From NCBI RefSeq assembly GCF_003688855.1, contig NZ_REFW01000001.1, forward strand, positions 124,001 through 188,000: a DNA stretch of 64,000 bases. Direction: 5' to 3'. The notes beneath the pieces are model-generated. The model saw nothing but the letters and a program-made list of their open reading frames with translations. It had not been told where the DNA came from and searched no databases. The translations under genes were made by a program, and so were the position numbers. Every line of letters starts with the position of its first letter. Within the stretch, counting starts at the first letter, position 1. The stretch is from Tessaracoccus antarcticus (GTDB lineage: Bacteria; Actinomycetota; Actinomycetes; Propionibacteriales; Propionibacteriaceae). This document shows, piece after piece, positions 17,217-28,886 of the stretch.

Positions 17217-17809
17217 TGAGAAACCTCCACGAGTGTTTCGTTGTCTTGCGTGTACAGGGAACCGGTCTGCGGGCACACCCACAGGCCGGGTTCTTCTCCG
17301 GGCTCCAGTGGGACGCCAGCGCGACCCACCCACCGGATACGACGCGCGGGGACACCGGCGACGAGGGCAAAATCAGGGACGTCCTTGGTGACGACGGCGC
17401 CGGCGGCCACCATGGCCCAACGGCCGATGGTGACGGGCGCGATGCAGACGGCGCGCGCGCCGATGGAGGACCCCATGCGGCAGGTGACGCCCACGGCGTC
17501 CCAGTCGTCGCCACCCTTGATGTTGCCGTCAGGATCGATGGCACGGGGGAAGTAGTCGTTGGTGAAGCAGGCGGCCGGACCGACGAAGACGCCGTCCTCC
17601 AGCACTGCTGGTTCGTACACGAGCGCGTAGTTCTGCACCTTGCAGTTGTCGCCCATCTGCACGCCGGTGCCGACGTAGGCGCCGCGTCCGATGATGCAGT
17701 TCCTGCCGAGCACAGCCTGTTCCCGCACCTGCGCCAGATGCCAGACCGATGAGCCCTCCCCGATGACCGCGTCAGGCGAGACGTCGGCACTGTCCTGGAT
17801 GCGCACCAT
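17213..17809 (-). CDS. wbpD: UDP-GlcNAc3NA N-acetyltransferase-like (WbpD type, left-handed beta-helix)
   Basis: This 198-residue protein consists of hexapeptide repeats from about residue 10 to 150, for example AVIGEG, CIIGRG, YVGTGV, VFVGPA and IGARAV. Such left-handed beta-helix enzymes use acetyl-CoA, and the sequence around FTNDYFPRAIDPDGN is typical of WbpD. It would acetylate the 3-amino group to give UDP-GlcNAc3NAcA. The start ATG 17809 has AAGGAAG about 6 nt upstream; an in-frame ATG at 17845 lacks this. It is the first gene of the wbpD-wbpE-wbpB operon. Codon use matches the surrounding genome, unlike wbpE. Confidence 0.88.
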   Translation of the reverse strand: MVRIQDSADVSPDAVIGEGSSVWHLAQVREQAVLGRNCIIGRGAYVGTGVQMGDNCKVQNYALVYEPAVLEDGVFVGPAACFTNDYFPRAIDPDGNIKGGDDWDAVGVTCRMGSSIGARAVCIAPVTIGRWAMVAAGAVVTKDVPDFALVAGVPARRIRWVGRAGVPLEPGEEPGLWVCPQTGSLYTQDNETLVEVSQ

Positions 17810-17840
17810 GCAGATCTTCCTTCCGTTGACCCCGCTCGCG

Positions 17841-17846
17841 AGCATA
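17841..17846 (-). promoter_or_regulatory. -10 box of the wbpD-wbpE-wbpB operon
   Basis: TATGCT on the - strand (17846 to 17841) fits TANNNT. It gives a leader of about 25-30 nt that includes the AAGGAAG ribosome binding site. Confidence 0.45.
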
Positions 17847-17889
17847 CCGTCTGGGTTTCCGAGCGTCCGAACCGGGAGCAGTGTCCGTG

Positions 17890-18983
17890 TCAGCCGGCGC
17901 TGACCAACCCTGCAATGCGGCTGGCGGCCTCGTCGTAGGTGTTGCGGCGGGTGCGGGCCACCTCACCGGCCTCACGTGCCGCCGCCACGAGGTCGGCGCG
18001 CCACAGCGGGTCGGTGGCGTAGCGGCGCAGGACGCGGGCGGTCTCCTCGGGCGATTCGACGATGGCCCCGGCGCCCGTGCGGTGCAGCAGCTCCGCCACA
18101 CGCGGCAGGGGGGTGGCGATGGTGGGCAGTCCGCAGGCGAGGTACTCATAGATCTTCGAGGGCATGGCCTCGGCGAAGGCAGGGGTGTTGGCCAGCATGC
18201 AGAACCCGATGTCGGCGCCCTCGGCAATCGCCCAGGACTGCTTGGGCTCCTGCCTTCCGTGGAAGCGGATCCGCGAGCAGTCGGGGTCCTGCAGCCGTGA
18301 CTCCAGCCATTCGCGGTCGTCACCGGCGGCGGGACCGACGATGTCGAGTTCCCACGGCCGGTCATCACCGGCTGTCAGGGCGATGGCCTCCACCATGGTC
18401 TGCAGTCCGCGGGAGCGTCGGTTGTCGCCAATGTAGACGGCCCGCCACGCTCCGTCGTCGACGTGGGTGGCCATCTCAGGCAGCAGGGTGAAGTCGGGTT
18501 CGTTGCGCATGACGTAGCGAAGCGGGGCTCGCCGGGGCGGGACGTGCTCGTCGGCCACCAGCACCAGGTCGGCGTGACGCGTGGCCCAGGTCAGTCCACT
18601 GACTGCGCTCTGCAGCAACATCAGGAGGGGTTTCGGCACCCAGGACCGGTCCTTGAGCAGGGCACGGTAGTCCTCGTGGACGTCGGCCACCCACGTCATG
18701 CGCCGTGCCTTGCTGGCGAGCCAGGCGCTGGGGGTGGGGTCGGGGTCGATGGTCACGAGAACGTCGGCCCTGGCCTGCCACGGCCAGAGCAGTGCGCGCA
18801 GCCCGCGGCGCAACTTTCCCACGGGGGCTTCGGCCACCACCTCGCACTCCCTGGGCCCCAGCGCCGCATCGCCCAGTCCACGAATGGAGACGTCGAAACC
18901 GGCCCGTCGCAGCGCCGCCGACGTCCTGTGCAGTCGGGCGTCCGCCACATCGTGACCTGTCGTGACGATGGCCAGCCGGGGGT

Positions 18984-18987
<4 letters not shown>
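17890..18987 (-). CDS. Glycosyltransferase, GT-B fold
   Basis: The product is about 365 residues with a GT-B layout. It starts near NPRLAIVTTGHDVADARLHR, has WVADVHEDYRALL in the acceptor half and PSKIYEYLACGLPTIATPLP as donor-binding loop. It probably adds a sugar to the lipid-linked polysaccharide. The start is unclear. The reading frame overlaps the stop of the ABC ATPase gene, and the only codon at the natural N-terminus is CTG at 18987, which would form a CTGA overlap with that stop. A canonical ATG exists only 60 nt further inside the ATPase gene (19047), and a GTG lies 10 codons downstream of 18987. It is the last of five genes in one operon with the exporter. Confidence 0.8.
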
Positions 18988-19830
<843 letters not shown>

Positions 19831-19853
<23 letters not shown>

Positions 19854-20694
19854 GCTCCCTCGAGATGAAGTAGAGAAGGCCACCGAAGAACAGAAGGACT
19901 GCCCAGGCGACCGCGATGGCCACGTAGTGCCACGGCACGTGGTGGCCGGCCAGCGCGTCCGACCACATGCCCAGCGGCCCGAACAACGGGTTGACGAACT
20001 GGGCGAACTTTCCCAACGGGTGGTTGCCGAATTTCGTGACGAATTCCTCGGCTGAGTAGAGCACCGGCGAGAGGTACAGCCACACCCGGATGAAGTAGGG
20101 CAGGAACTGGGCGGTGTCGCGGAAGTACACGTGCCACGTCGCCACGATGGCGCCGATACCGGAGGAGATCATGCTGGCCAGCACCACCACCACGGGCAGC
20201 CACAGCAAGCTCAGGGTCCACGGCTTGCGGAAGATGACGTGAATGACGAGGTAGACCAGCATCGTCGGCGCGAAGCGGCGCAGCGACAGGTACAGGTTGG
20301 ACATGATCAGCAACGACTTGGGGAAGTTCATGTTGAGGATCAGGCTGCCGGCGTTGGTCACCGACGTGGCGCACGATGTGATGACGCCCGAGATGAAGAA
20401 GAAGAGGAACAAGCCGGAGGTGATCTGCGCGAAGTCGGCGGTCTTGGACCCGGAGATGATGAAGATCAACAGGTAGTAGACGCCGGCCAGCATCAGCGGG
20501 TTCAACACCAGCCACAATTGGCCCAGCACCGTGTTGGTATTGCTGGCGCGCATGTTGGTGTCGGAGAGCTCCTTGGCGAAGTCGCGACGCTTCCAGAGCT
20601 CCGTGAAGTACTCCCTGAGGTCCGGGAGACCTGCCTTGTGGGGGGTGTAGACACGCACGTTGGACATGTCTGCAGACTGCTTGCTCACAGCCAT
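19831..20694 (-). CDS. wzm: Polysaccharide ABC exporter, permease (Wzm/TagG type)
   Basis: The product is 287 residues with about six membrane segments after a cytoplasmic N-terminus that contains LREYFTELWKRRDFAKELS. Typical ABC-2 permease features are the first helix QLWLVLNPLMLAGVYYLLIF and YFRDTAQFLPYFIRVWLYLS before the fifth. With the adjacent Wzt it would flip a complete lipid-linked polysaccharide chain across the membrane. ATG 20694 has AGGGGG about 5 nt upstream, better than the upstream in-frame start at 20829. The locus lacks a Wzx/Wzy pair, so ABC-dependent synthesis is the natural reading. Confidence 0.92.
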
Positions 20695-20725
20695 GCGTCC
20701 CCCTGACCATGATCGTGGAACCGCA

Positions 20726-21895
20726 TCACGGCAACTCCTTCTGCTCTTTCTCGCCCAGCTGCGTGTAGATCGCCAGGAGGCGATCCGCGTCCGTTTCCCA
20801 GCTGAGCTCCGGGCGCGCTCGCCCGACATTACTCACCAGTGTCGGGTATTGCTCCACCGCATCACGAATTGCGGCCACCAGCGACTGCGCGTCGCCCGGC
20901 TTGTACAGGGTGCCCAGATCGTGTGTGCGCACCATCCGGGCCAGCTCCCCCACCTCCGTGGCCACCACGGGGACCCCGAGGCTGACGGCGTGGAACAGCT
21001 TGTTGGGCATGGCCAGCCGGTGGTTCTCCCACTTGTCGGAGTGCGTCACCAGGGAGAGGCCAGCGGCCTGGATGAGGTCGGAGGCGCCGTCCAGGGGCAG
21101 TGCGGGCCTCACGTCGAGACGCCCCCTGTCGAAGGAGGTGAGCCAGGTGTCGTCGGAGGGGCCGACGACGGTGATGGGCAACTCGACCTGCCGGCTGGCG
21201 GCGGAAATGGTCTCCAGCTCACGGAACGCCGCGACGCGTCCCGCGTACACCAGCCCGGCGGGGGCGGGGAGCGGGGCGGGCAGCTCCGGCAGCAGCGGGA
21301 AGGTGTTGTGCACGACGGAGACGTTGTCCCAGCCGTACTGGCGGCCCAAGGCGGCCGCGACGCCGTCCCCGACGGTGATGACCGCGGCCGCCTGGCCGCC
21401 GAGCTCCGCCTCGAGGCGTCGTTCCCGGCGGTCCGCGAGCGGGGTGGGACGGTACTCACGCGGCAGACCCGTCCACAGTTCGTGGGAGTCGTAGACCAGC
21501 GGTGCCCCGTGCTCGCGGGCGAGCCGGGCGCCAGCAGCCAGCGCGGTGAAGTCGTGGGCGTGGACCACGTCGAAGTCGCGGTCCTTGGCGTCGAGGTAGG
21601 CGCCCTCTGCCCACCGGCCGAACGAGCTGCGGCGGTGCTGCGGAAGCAACGTCCATCGCGCCAGCCGCATCGGGGCCGACAGCGTCCGCCCTTTCAGGGA
21701 CGGCTGGCCCTCCGCCCGGAACACCGACGAGGTCCCGACGGTGGAGACGGTGATCCCGTCCACATCCTGGAAACCCTCGGGCACCGAACGACCGACGATG
21801 TGCACGCTGTGGCCGGCACCCACGAGGGTGCGCGCCTCCCGCAGGACTCGGGTGTCGGTGGCCACCGTGGTGGCCACGAGCATCAGGATTCTCAT
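20726..21895 (-). CDS. Glycosyltransferase, GT4-like
   Basis: This 389-residue GT-B enzyme starts MRILMLVATTVATDTRVLRE, with the D-T-R loop seen in many GT4 enzymes. It has FDVVHAHDFTALAAGARLA, then VYDSHELW, and in the donor domain LVYAGRVAAFRELET and MPNKLFHAVSLGVPVVATEVGE. It is the second gene of the five-gene exporter operon, 11 nt after the preceding stop. A GTG at 21910 that overlaps the upstream stop could also be the start and would add five residues. The sugar and acceptor cannot be told from sequence. Confidence 0.85.
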   Translation of the reverse strand: MRILMLVATTVATDTRVLREARTLVGAGHSVHIVGRSVPEGFQDVDGITVSTVGTSSVFRAEGQPSLKGRTLSAPMRLARWTLLPQHRRSSFGRWAEGAYLDAKDRDFDVVHAHDFTALAAGARLAREHGAPLVYDSHELWTGLPREYRPTPLADRRERRLEAELGGQAAAVITVGDGVAAALGRQYGWDNVSVVHNTFPLLPELPAPLPAPAGLVYAGRVAAFRELETISAASRQVELPITVVGPSDDTWLTSFDRGRLDVRPALPLDGASDLIQAAGLSLVTHSDKWENHRLAMPNKLFHAVSLGVPVVATEVGELARMVRTHDLGTLYKPGDAQSLVAAIRDAVEQYPTLVSNVGRARPELSWETDADRLLAIYTQLGEKEQKELP

Positions 21896-21906
21896 GCGCG
21901 GGACCG

Positions 21907-24402
21907 TCACAGCCCCATGAACTCGGCGAGCACCTGGGCGCTGGCGCGCCCGTCGTGCCAACGCACGGCGTACTCGCGGCCGGCACGGGACAACGCCGCG
22001 ACCGTCTCCCTGTTCTCCAGGACCGCCTCGAGCACCTCCCGGAGGTTGTGCCAGGACGCCTCGACGATGGGGACGTTGCCGTCGATGCGTGCACGGACCC
22101 GGTCGGCGACGTGGCCGATGACCACCTTGCCGCCGGACATGGCCTCGACGGCGGTGATCCCGTAGTCACCAAGGCGTAGCTGGTCGATGACGATGTCGCA
22201 GGCCATCATGCGCTCGCGCATCTGCTCACGGGTCAGGCCCTCTTCCCGTACGTAGCGGATGCGGCCCTCGGCCTGCAGCTTCTGGCAGATGAGGTCGACG
22301 TCGTCGGAGCCCTTCATGGAGCCGCGCGACGGGACGTGGAACACCTTCGGTGCGCCATCACCGGCCAACGGCTCGATGTCGCTGGACCACGCGTCGGTGT
22401 CCACGACGATGGGCAGCCAGGTGGCCTCGGGCAGGTAGTCCAGCAGGTCGTTGGTGGTCACGAACACCGGTCCCTCGAAGGCCAGGACATGGGGCATGAT
22501 GGCCTCCACCTGGGACTGCAGCGTGGCCGTCAGTTCGTCATCAGGGTCAGCGAACGGCGAGTCGGGCTCCTGCGCGGCATGGAGCCGGGGGTTGCGGATG
22601 TCCGAGCCGTGGAACACCAGGCCCTGCCGGATGCCGGCCTCCTTGAACCAGGCCGCCTCGTCGTGGAAGAACTTGCCGAACTTTGCCCCCACCATGGCGC
22701 GGGCGCTCTCGGTGAGGACGTGCGTGACGCGGTTCTCCAGCTTGCGCACCAACTGGCGCTGCCAGGCGGGCGAGACCCACTGCTGGTAGGTGACGCTCTG
22801 GTCGACGGGGAACGTGAATGCCTGGTCGCGGACCAGCCACACGGACTCGGCGATGGCCTCCGGGTGTTCCCGCATGAGCGAGGTGGACCACATCCGCGGC
22901 TGACCGCCGGTGTTGGCGCACCCCACGCGCAGCCACGGACGGGGCTCGAAGATCTCCGAGTCCGCCAGCGAGGCCCGCTGCGACAGCATGTCACGGCGGA
23001 TGGCGCTCAGCTGGTCACCCAGGGCGCTGGGACGCAGCCCCTCCTTCGCACGGGCGGCGGTGACGTCGAGGCACACCTCCTGCACAGTGGGCAGGAACCG
23101 CTCGAAGCTGTGCTCCTCGACGAGTTCGTCGGTGATCCTGGCGCGGTAGTCGTCGAGGTTGGCCAGCAGTGTGGTGGTGGCCTCGGCGATGGAATCCGGG
23201 TTGGAGTGCTCGAACACCTCACCGATGCCAAGCGTGGTGATGCGCTCGCTGAGCCAGTCCATGTTGGACGTCAGGATCGGCAGCCGCGCCTGGACGGACT
23301 CGTAGTACTTGTTGGGGGCCGCCCAGTTGTGGTTGCCCACGGGCAGGAACGGGAAGATGGCCGCCGTGGCCGAGGCCAGGTACTCGGCCACCTCATGGGT
23401 GGGGGCGAACGGGACGAAGTGCACGCGGTCGCGCACGCCGTGCTTCTCGGCAAGCTCCTCCAACTCCAGCACGTAGCTGCTGCCGCGCCTCGCCCCGATG
23501 GCCAGGTGGACGCCCGCCAGCTTCGCCAGCGCTTCGACGACGTCGTGGACGCCGCGGTGGTACGACAGGCCCCCCGCGTAGACCAGGAGCGGTGCATCGG
23601 CGTCGATGCGCAGGAAGTCGCGGATGGTCATGGGGTGCTCGACGGGGGGAAGCCCGTTGATGGGAGCGTTCGGGACGAGTTGCGGGGTGACGGGAAGGTT
23701 GTACTTCTCCGCCAGGAAGTCGGCGATGGGTTCGCACACCGTGACGGTGGCGTCGCAGCTGCCAATGTATTCGGCCTCCAACGCCGGGAACCCCTCGGTG
23801 ACGTTGGGGTCCTCGCTGGCGAGGCCGTAGACGTACTCGCGGGCGTCGTACACGACGCCGGTCCGGTGACCCTGCGCCCGGAAGTGGGCGGCCACCTCGG
23901 TGGCCAGCGGCAGTAGGTGGACGTCGGTGACGATGACGTCGGGCTGCAACTCGATGAGGGTCGGCTTCATGGCCCGGGTCATGACGGGCACCTGCGGCAG
24001 CGCCTCCTCCCAGAACTTCAGGTCCGGCTTGGGCTCCGGGGGCGGCGGCAACACCTTGTCCTTCAGATGGCGCGCCTTCTCCGCGACGACACCTGTCACC
24101 TCGTCGATCCGCGCAACACCCTTGAGCACCTGCTGTGGGGGGCGGCGGTGAGCAGTGACGTGGAACGCCTTGCGGACTCCGCGGTACACGAGCGACAACG
24201 GCTTCTTGGCCGGCACAGGAGCAGAGGGGGTGCACAGCACGTACGGCATCCCGGCGATCATGCCCCGGGGAGGGATCCCCCCTCCGAAACCCACCATGGT
24301 GACCTTGTACCCGGCAGCCAGCAGGGCCAGGCCGTTGCGGTGCGCGCGCGCGTCGATCTCGATGTTGTTGGGAAGGGCGATGACGGCATGCGGTTGCTGC
24401 AT
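21907..24402 (-). CDS. Double glycosyltransferase (two GT-B domains in one chain)
   Basis: This 831-residue protein contains two complete-looking GT-B parts. The first half (about 1-430) starts HAVIALPNNIEIDARAHRNG, then shows LLVYAGGLSYHRGVHDVVEA and APNKYYESVQARLPILTSN. The second half (about 490-831) starts WLRVGCANTGGQPRMWSTSL, then has LVFHGSDIRNPR, VFHVPSRGSMKGSDDVDLIC and YGITAVEAMSGGKVVIGHV. The two may add consecutive sugars. ATG 24402 has GAGGAG 5 nt upstream. It is the first gene of the operon that includes Wzm and Wzt, so it is likely to act early in chain assembly or on the repeat unit. Confidence 0.85.
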   Translation of the reverse strand: MQQPHAVIALPNNIEIDARAHRNGLALLAAGYKVTMVGFGGGIPPRGMIAGMPYVLCTPSAPVPAKKPLSLVYRGVRKAFHVTAHRRPPQQVLKGVARIDEVTGVVAEKARHLKDKVLPPPPEPKPDLKFWEEALPQVPVMTRAMKPTLIELQPDVIVTDVHLLPLATEVAAHFRAQGHRTGVVYDAREYVYGLASEDPNVTEGFPALEAEYIGSCDATVTVCEPIADFLAEKYNLPVTPQLVPNAPINGLPPVEHPMTIRDFLRIDADAPLLVYAGGLSYHRGVHDVVEALAKLAGVHLAIGARRGSSYVLELEELAEKHGVRDRVHFVPFAPTHEVAEYLASATAAIFPFLPVGNHNWAAPNKYYESVQARLPILTSNMDWLSERITTLGIGEVFEHSNPDSIAEATTTLLANLDDYRARITDELVEEHSFERFLPTVQEVCLDVTAARAKEGLRPSALGDQLSAIRRDMLSQRASLADSEIFEPRPWLRVGCANTGGQPRMWSTSLMREHPEAIAESVWLVRDQAFTFPVDQSVTYQQWVSPAWQRQLVRKLENRVTHVLTESARAMVGAKFGKFFHDEAAWFKEAGIRQGLVFHGSDIRNPRLHAAQEPDSPFADPDDELTATLQSQVEAIMPHVLAFEGPVFVTTNDLLDYLPEATWLPIVVDTDAWSSDIEPLAGDGAPKVFHVPSRGSMKGSDDVDLICQKLQAEGRIRYVREEGLTREQMRERMMACDIVIDQLRLGDYGITAVEAMSGGKVVIGHVADRVRARIDGNVPIVEASWHNLREVLEAVLENRETVAALSRAGREYAVRWHDGRASAQVLAEFMGL

Positions 24403-24439
24403 GTCTCTCCTCATGGGGGACGGGGCGATCCTCAGGTGA

Positions 24440-25924
<1,485 letters not shown>

Positions 25925-25950
25925 GTCGCGGCAGTACGTGACACCGACGC

Positions 25951-25986
25951 GCCGCCCCGGGATGGTTCTGCCACTCCCGGGACGGC
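25951..25986 (+). terminator. Hairpin terminator after argG
   Basis: GCCG plus CCCGGGA (25951-25962) pairs with TCCCGGG plus CGGC (25975-25986), with one internal mismatch and a 12-nt loop. A short GTTGC follows rather than a T-run. It separates argG from the next operon. Confidence 0.6.
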
Positions 25987-26002
25987 GTTGCTGCTTCGTG
26001 GA

Positions 26003-26008
26003 TAGGCT
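26003..26008 (+). promoter_or_regulatory. -10 box giving a leaderless start at 26015
   Basis: TAGGCT is followed by 6 nt and GTG 26015. There is no ribosome binding site, so the transcript probably starts at the GTG. Confidence 0.5.
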
Positions 26009-26014
26009 CGACGG

Positions 26015-26401
26015 GTGGACCCAGTGACGCAATCCGACCAGACACCCCACCTCCATGAGGTGGCCCTTGCCGAACTTGACGTGGCGAACCGCCACCTTTC
26101 AGACGCAGGCCGCACCATCGACGAACTTCGCTCCGACGTACTCGCCCTCGCCTCCCGCGTTGACGCCGCCCGGGCGGAGGCCGAGGCCTTCCGCCACGAA
26201 CTCGGGCGGGAGCACTCGGGCACCGCCGCCCTGCGGGGACAGGTGGACATCGCTGCTGTGGAACGAGAGGAACTCCAGCAGAGGATCGCCGGGCTCGAGG
26301 CCCACGTCGCCCGGCTGAAGAAGCAACTGGAGCGGCCCGGCCGTCTCATGGTGAAGAAGGCCCTGCGCCGCGGGCAGTACGCGAAGCCGGAGATCTCGTG
26401 A
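26015..26401 (+). CDS. Small coiled-coil protein, partner of the next glycosyltransferase
   Basis: This 128-residue protein is almost entirely helical. Heptad patterns run from about residue 12 to 105 (for example LAELDVANRHLSDAGRTIDE and LQQRIAGLEAHVARLKKQL). The last 20 residues are basic (RPGRLMVKKALRRGQYAK) and might sit on the membrane surface or bind phosphate groups. No enzyme motif is present. Its stop overlaps the start of the glycosyltransferase at 26398 (GTGA), so the two are translated together. A similar arrangement is seen at 35629. A role as scaffold or length ruler for the glycosyltransferases is inferred only. Confidence 0.7.
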   Translation: MDPVTQSDQTPHLHEVALAELDVANRHLSDAGRTIDELRSDVLALASRVDAARAEAEAFRHELGREHSGTAALRGQVDIAAVEREELQQRIAGLEAHVARLKKQLERPGRLMVKKALRRGQYAKPEIS

Positions 26402-27585
26402 CGGGCACCGTCGCCCCCAGAGATACCGTGCTGGATGTGTTACGGGAGCGGCACGACTTCGTTCTCGTTGCCGTCACCTACCCGCACCGCTGGCGCACGG
26501 GGTCCGAATATGTCCGCAGCCGCGCCGACGCCTATGCGGCGGCCGGACTGCGTGGTGTCGTGGTGGACTACTCACCGCTCAACGTCGCCGAACCCCACAT
26601 GGAATCCGACACCACCCCCGTGGCCGTGATCCGGCCCACCGACCTGCCCGCAGCGCTGGAGGCCATCGCCGCGGCCGGCTCCCCCGTCCTGGCCCACTCC
26701 CCCACGCCCCAGGCCCTCGACGAGTTGCACGCCCGCATCCCCGGGGAGCGCCTGGCCGTGTGGTTCCACGGCTACGAGGTGCGCGACTACCGGCGCCTGC
26801 AGTGCAACACCACCACCGAGGAACTGTTCGCCATCCGCCACATCCGCGACGCCCAGAACCGCGACCGGTTCCGCGCGGCCGCGCCAGTCTTCAGCGACCC
26901 TGCCGTCACGAAAGTGTTCGTCTCCGACATCCAGAGGCAGTACTCGGAGTTCGACGTGGGCGTCGCGGCCACCCATGTGGAGATCATCCCCAACCACATT
27001 GACGAGGACACCTACCGGGCGCGGGAACGCCGACCCGATGAGGCCCGCAGGATCCTGCTGATGCGTGGCTTCGCGCAACTCAACTACGCCAACGACGTGG
27101 CCCTGCGGGCACTGGAGATCTGCTCCCGCCGCGACGGCTTCGGCGAACTGGACATCACGGTGCGCGGCTACGGGCAGCACTTCGGGAGCGAGGTGAAGGG
27201 GGTCCGGACGTTCGACAACGTCACCGTCGAGGAGGGTTTCTCCAGCCCCGCCCAGATGGCAGCGCTGCACGACGCACACGGGGTGTTCCTGTGCCCCACG
27301 CGCTACGACACGCAGGGGGTCATGCTGGGTGAGGCCATGGCCAGCGGCATGGTGACCATCACCAACCCCGTGGCCGCCATCCCGGAGTTCACCGACGACA
27401 CGTGCAGCCTGCTACCCCGCGGCAACGACCCCTGGGCGTTCGCCGACTCCCTGTGGGAACTCGTCCAGGACCCGGGACGGATGCCGGCCCTGTCCCGCAA
27501 TGCCGCCGCCCGGGTGCGCCGGCAGTGCGGCACCACCGCCACCATTGACCGTGAGATCGAGCTGATCCGGGGGCTGACGCCATGA
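26398..27585 (+). CDS. Glycosyltransferase, GT-B fold
   Basis: This 395-residue protein starts with a less typical acceptor domain (FVLVAVTYPHRWRTGSEYV, AVWFHGYEVRDYRRLQ). The donor domain is clearer: RILLMRGFAQLNYANDVALR, then GVFLCPTRYDTQGVMLGEAM and ASGMVTITNPVAAIPEF, which is the E-x7-E-like region of GT4 enzymes. GTG start overlapping the coiled-coil gene, and its own stop overlaps the ATG of the next gene (ATGA). The three form one tight operon that starts at 26015. Confidence 0.82.
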   Translation: MTGTVAPRDTVLDVLRERHDFVLVAVTYPHRWRTGSEYVRSRADAYAAAGLRGVVVDYSPLNVAEPHMESDTTPVAVIRPTDLPAALEAIAAAGSPVLAHSPTPQALDELHARIPGERLAVWFHGYEVRDYRRLQCNTTTEELFAIRHIRDAQNRDRFRAAAPVFSDPAVTKVFVSDIQRQYSEFDVGVAATHVEIIPNHIDEDTYRARERRPDEARRILLMRGFAQLNYANDVALRALEICSRRDGFGELDITVRGYGQHFGSEVKGVRTFDNVTVEEGFSSPAQMAALHDAHGVFLCPTRYDTQGVMLGEAMASGMVTITNPVAAIPEFTDDTCSLLPRGNDPWAFADSLWELVQDPGRMPALSRNAAARVRRQCGTTATIDREIELIRGLTP

Positions 27586-28808
27586 CCTTCCACACACCCG
27601 TGGTCTTCACCGACGACGGCGCCGTGGCCGCCGCCTCCCGATCCCGGGGTTGGCCCGTGGTCAGCCGTGACGGTGCCAACCTGCGGCTCACTGGTGTCCA
27701 GCAGAGCGTCCCCGTGCCGGAGGAGGCCATGCGCATCGAGGCCGGGTCCCTGACGGGACCCCACGTCGCTGGCTGGAAGCTTGTCCTGGACTGGCTCGAG
27801 AAGCATCTGCATCGCCCCCTCCTGGTGGTGGAGCCAAACGGCTGGGTGCAGGACCTGGCCCTCTGGTCGGCGTCCTCCCGCGGTTGGCCCATGGCGTCAT
27901 GGGTGCACGGGGATGCGCCCGTCGTCGCGGCCGCCGGGGCGGTGGCACTCGTCGCCTCCGGCCAGGGCGTGCTGTTCCTCGACGATGACACCCGGTCGCG
28001 CTTCACCGCCGGTTGGCGCTCGACGATCACGGAACTCCCCTCCACCCCGCTCATCGACGTGCCGCGTCCCGGCGCGCCCACACCCTCGTCGCGCAGAGAG
28101 GGCGTCACACGCGTGCTTGTGGTGGCCTACTACGCCGGGGACAGCCCCACCGTCGGCGCCCAGCGGCCCACCTACTGGTTCGAGGAGTTGGAACGCCTGT
28201 CCGGCGGCGACATCACCGTCGACCTCGCCACCGCTGCGCCGTGGGATGCGGCGCACGGCCGGGTGCACCACGTACCCGACCTCGGGCCGGCCACCCTTGC
28301 CCCTGGCCGGGGCCCCATCGACACCTGGGCCACGGTCGCGTTCACACACGCCGCTGACAGGGCCTACGCCCCCACCCGCCACGTGGGCGGGTACTGGCAC
28401 GTGGCGCTGGAGCGCTGGTTCGCGGCGCGCGACGACCACTTCGACGTCGTCATCATCACGGGCGAGGATTTCGAGTACTTCGGGTTCGCGGCGTGGGCTC
28501 AGAACCACTGGTATGCCCGCACCGTTGTGGACTACGGCGCGCCTGCAGAGTTGGTCCGTCGACGCTCATTCCCGGGGGCCGCGGGTGTGCAGGCTGCGGA
28601 TGAGGAACGGGGCTGGAACATGGCCGCGGACCTCACGACAGCCCCCGATGCAGCCACCCTGGCGCTGGTGGAGCGCAGCGGACCTCAAGCGGTCCTTGAG
28701 GTGATCCCCGACCATCGGGATGGAGACAAACCCCAAGCCACACGACATTTGGTGGCCGTGATCCGCGAGCTGGGTCGCTCTGCACACAGGCCTGCCACAG
28801 ATTCTTAG
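27582..28808 (+). CDS. Glycosyltransferase-like protein of unknown specificity
   Basis: This 408-residue protein has no signal peptide or membrane segment. The first 170 residues hold Rossmann-like pieces (PLLVVEPNGWVQDLALW, MASWVHGDAPVVAAA). The second part restarts with TRVLVVAYYAGDSPTVGAQR, PTYWFEELERLSGGD and FDVVIITGEDFEYFGFAAW, which resembles the N-terminal domain of GT-B enzymes. I do not see a complete donor-binding domain, so it may be half an enzyme or a subunit. It is the last gene of the 26015 operon. Confidence 0.6.
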   Translation: MTFHTPVVFTDDGAVAAASRSRGWPVVSRDGANLRLTGVQQSVPVPEEAMRIEAGSLTGPHVAGWKLVLDWLEKHLHRPLLVVEPNGWVQDLALWSASSRGWPMASWVHGDAPVVAAAGAVALVASGQGVLFLDDDTRSRFTAGWRSTITELPSTPLIDVPRPGAPTPSSRREGVTRVLVVAYYAGDSPTVGAQRPTYWFEELERLSGGDITVDLATAAPWDAAHGRVHHVPDLGPATLAPGRGPIDTWATVAFTHAADRAYAPTRHVGGYWHVALERWFAARDDHFDVVIITGEDFEYFGFAAWAQNHWYARTVVDYGAPAELVRRRSFPGAAGVQAADEERGWNMAADLTTAPDAATLALVERSGPQAVLEVIPDHRDGDKPQATRHLVAVIRELGRSAHRPATDS

Positions 28809-28871
28809 AAAATACTGAGGGATGAGTTAGGGTGAAATCGCCTACAGGCCCAACCGGGCACCCAACTCATC
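28805..28871 (+). promoter_or_regulatory. Promoter and inverted repeat before the C5-epimerase-like gene
   Basis: TTAGAA (28805-28810) and TAGGGT (28828-28833), 17 nt apart, could be -35 and -10 boxes. An inverted repeat spans the -10 box and the leader: GATGAGTT-A-GGGTG (28821-28834) pairs with CACCC-AACTCATC (28859-28871), 13 bp with one bulged A. It could be an operator or a leader hairpin. Confidence 0.45.
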
Positions 28872-28886
28872 TCTGACGTGGTGGTT

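Noticed and set aside
28121-28808. A complete GT4 glycosyltransferase in the second half of the 27582 product
   Set aside because: Only an N-terminal Rossmann-like part is present. There is no room for the donor-binding domain, so a firm enzyme call was avoided.
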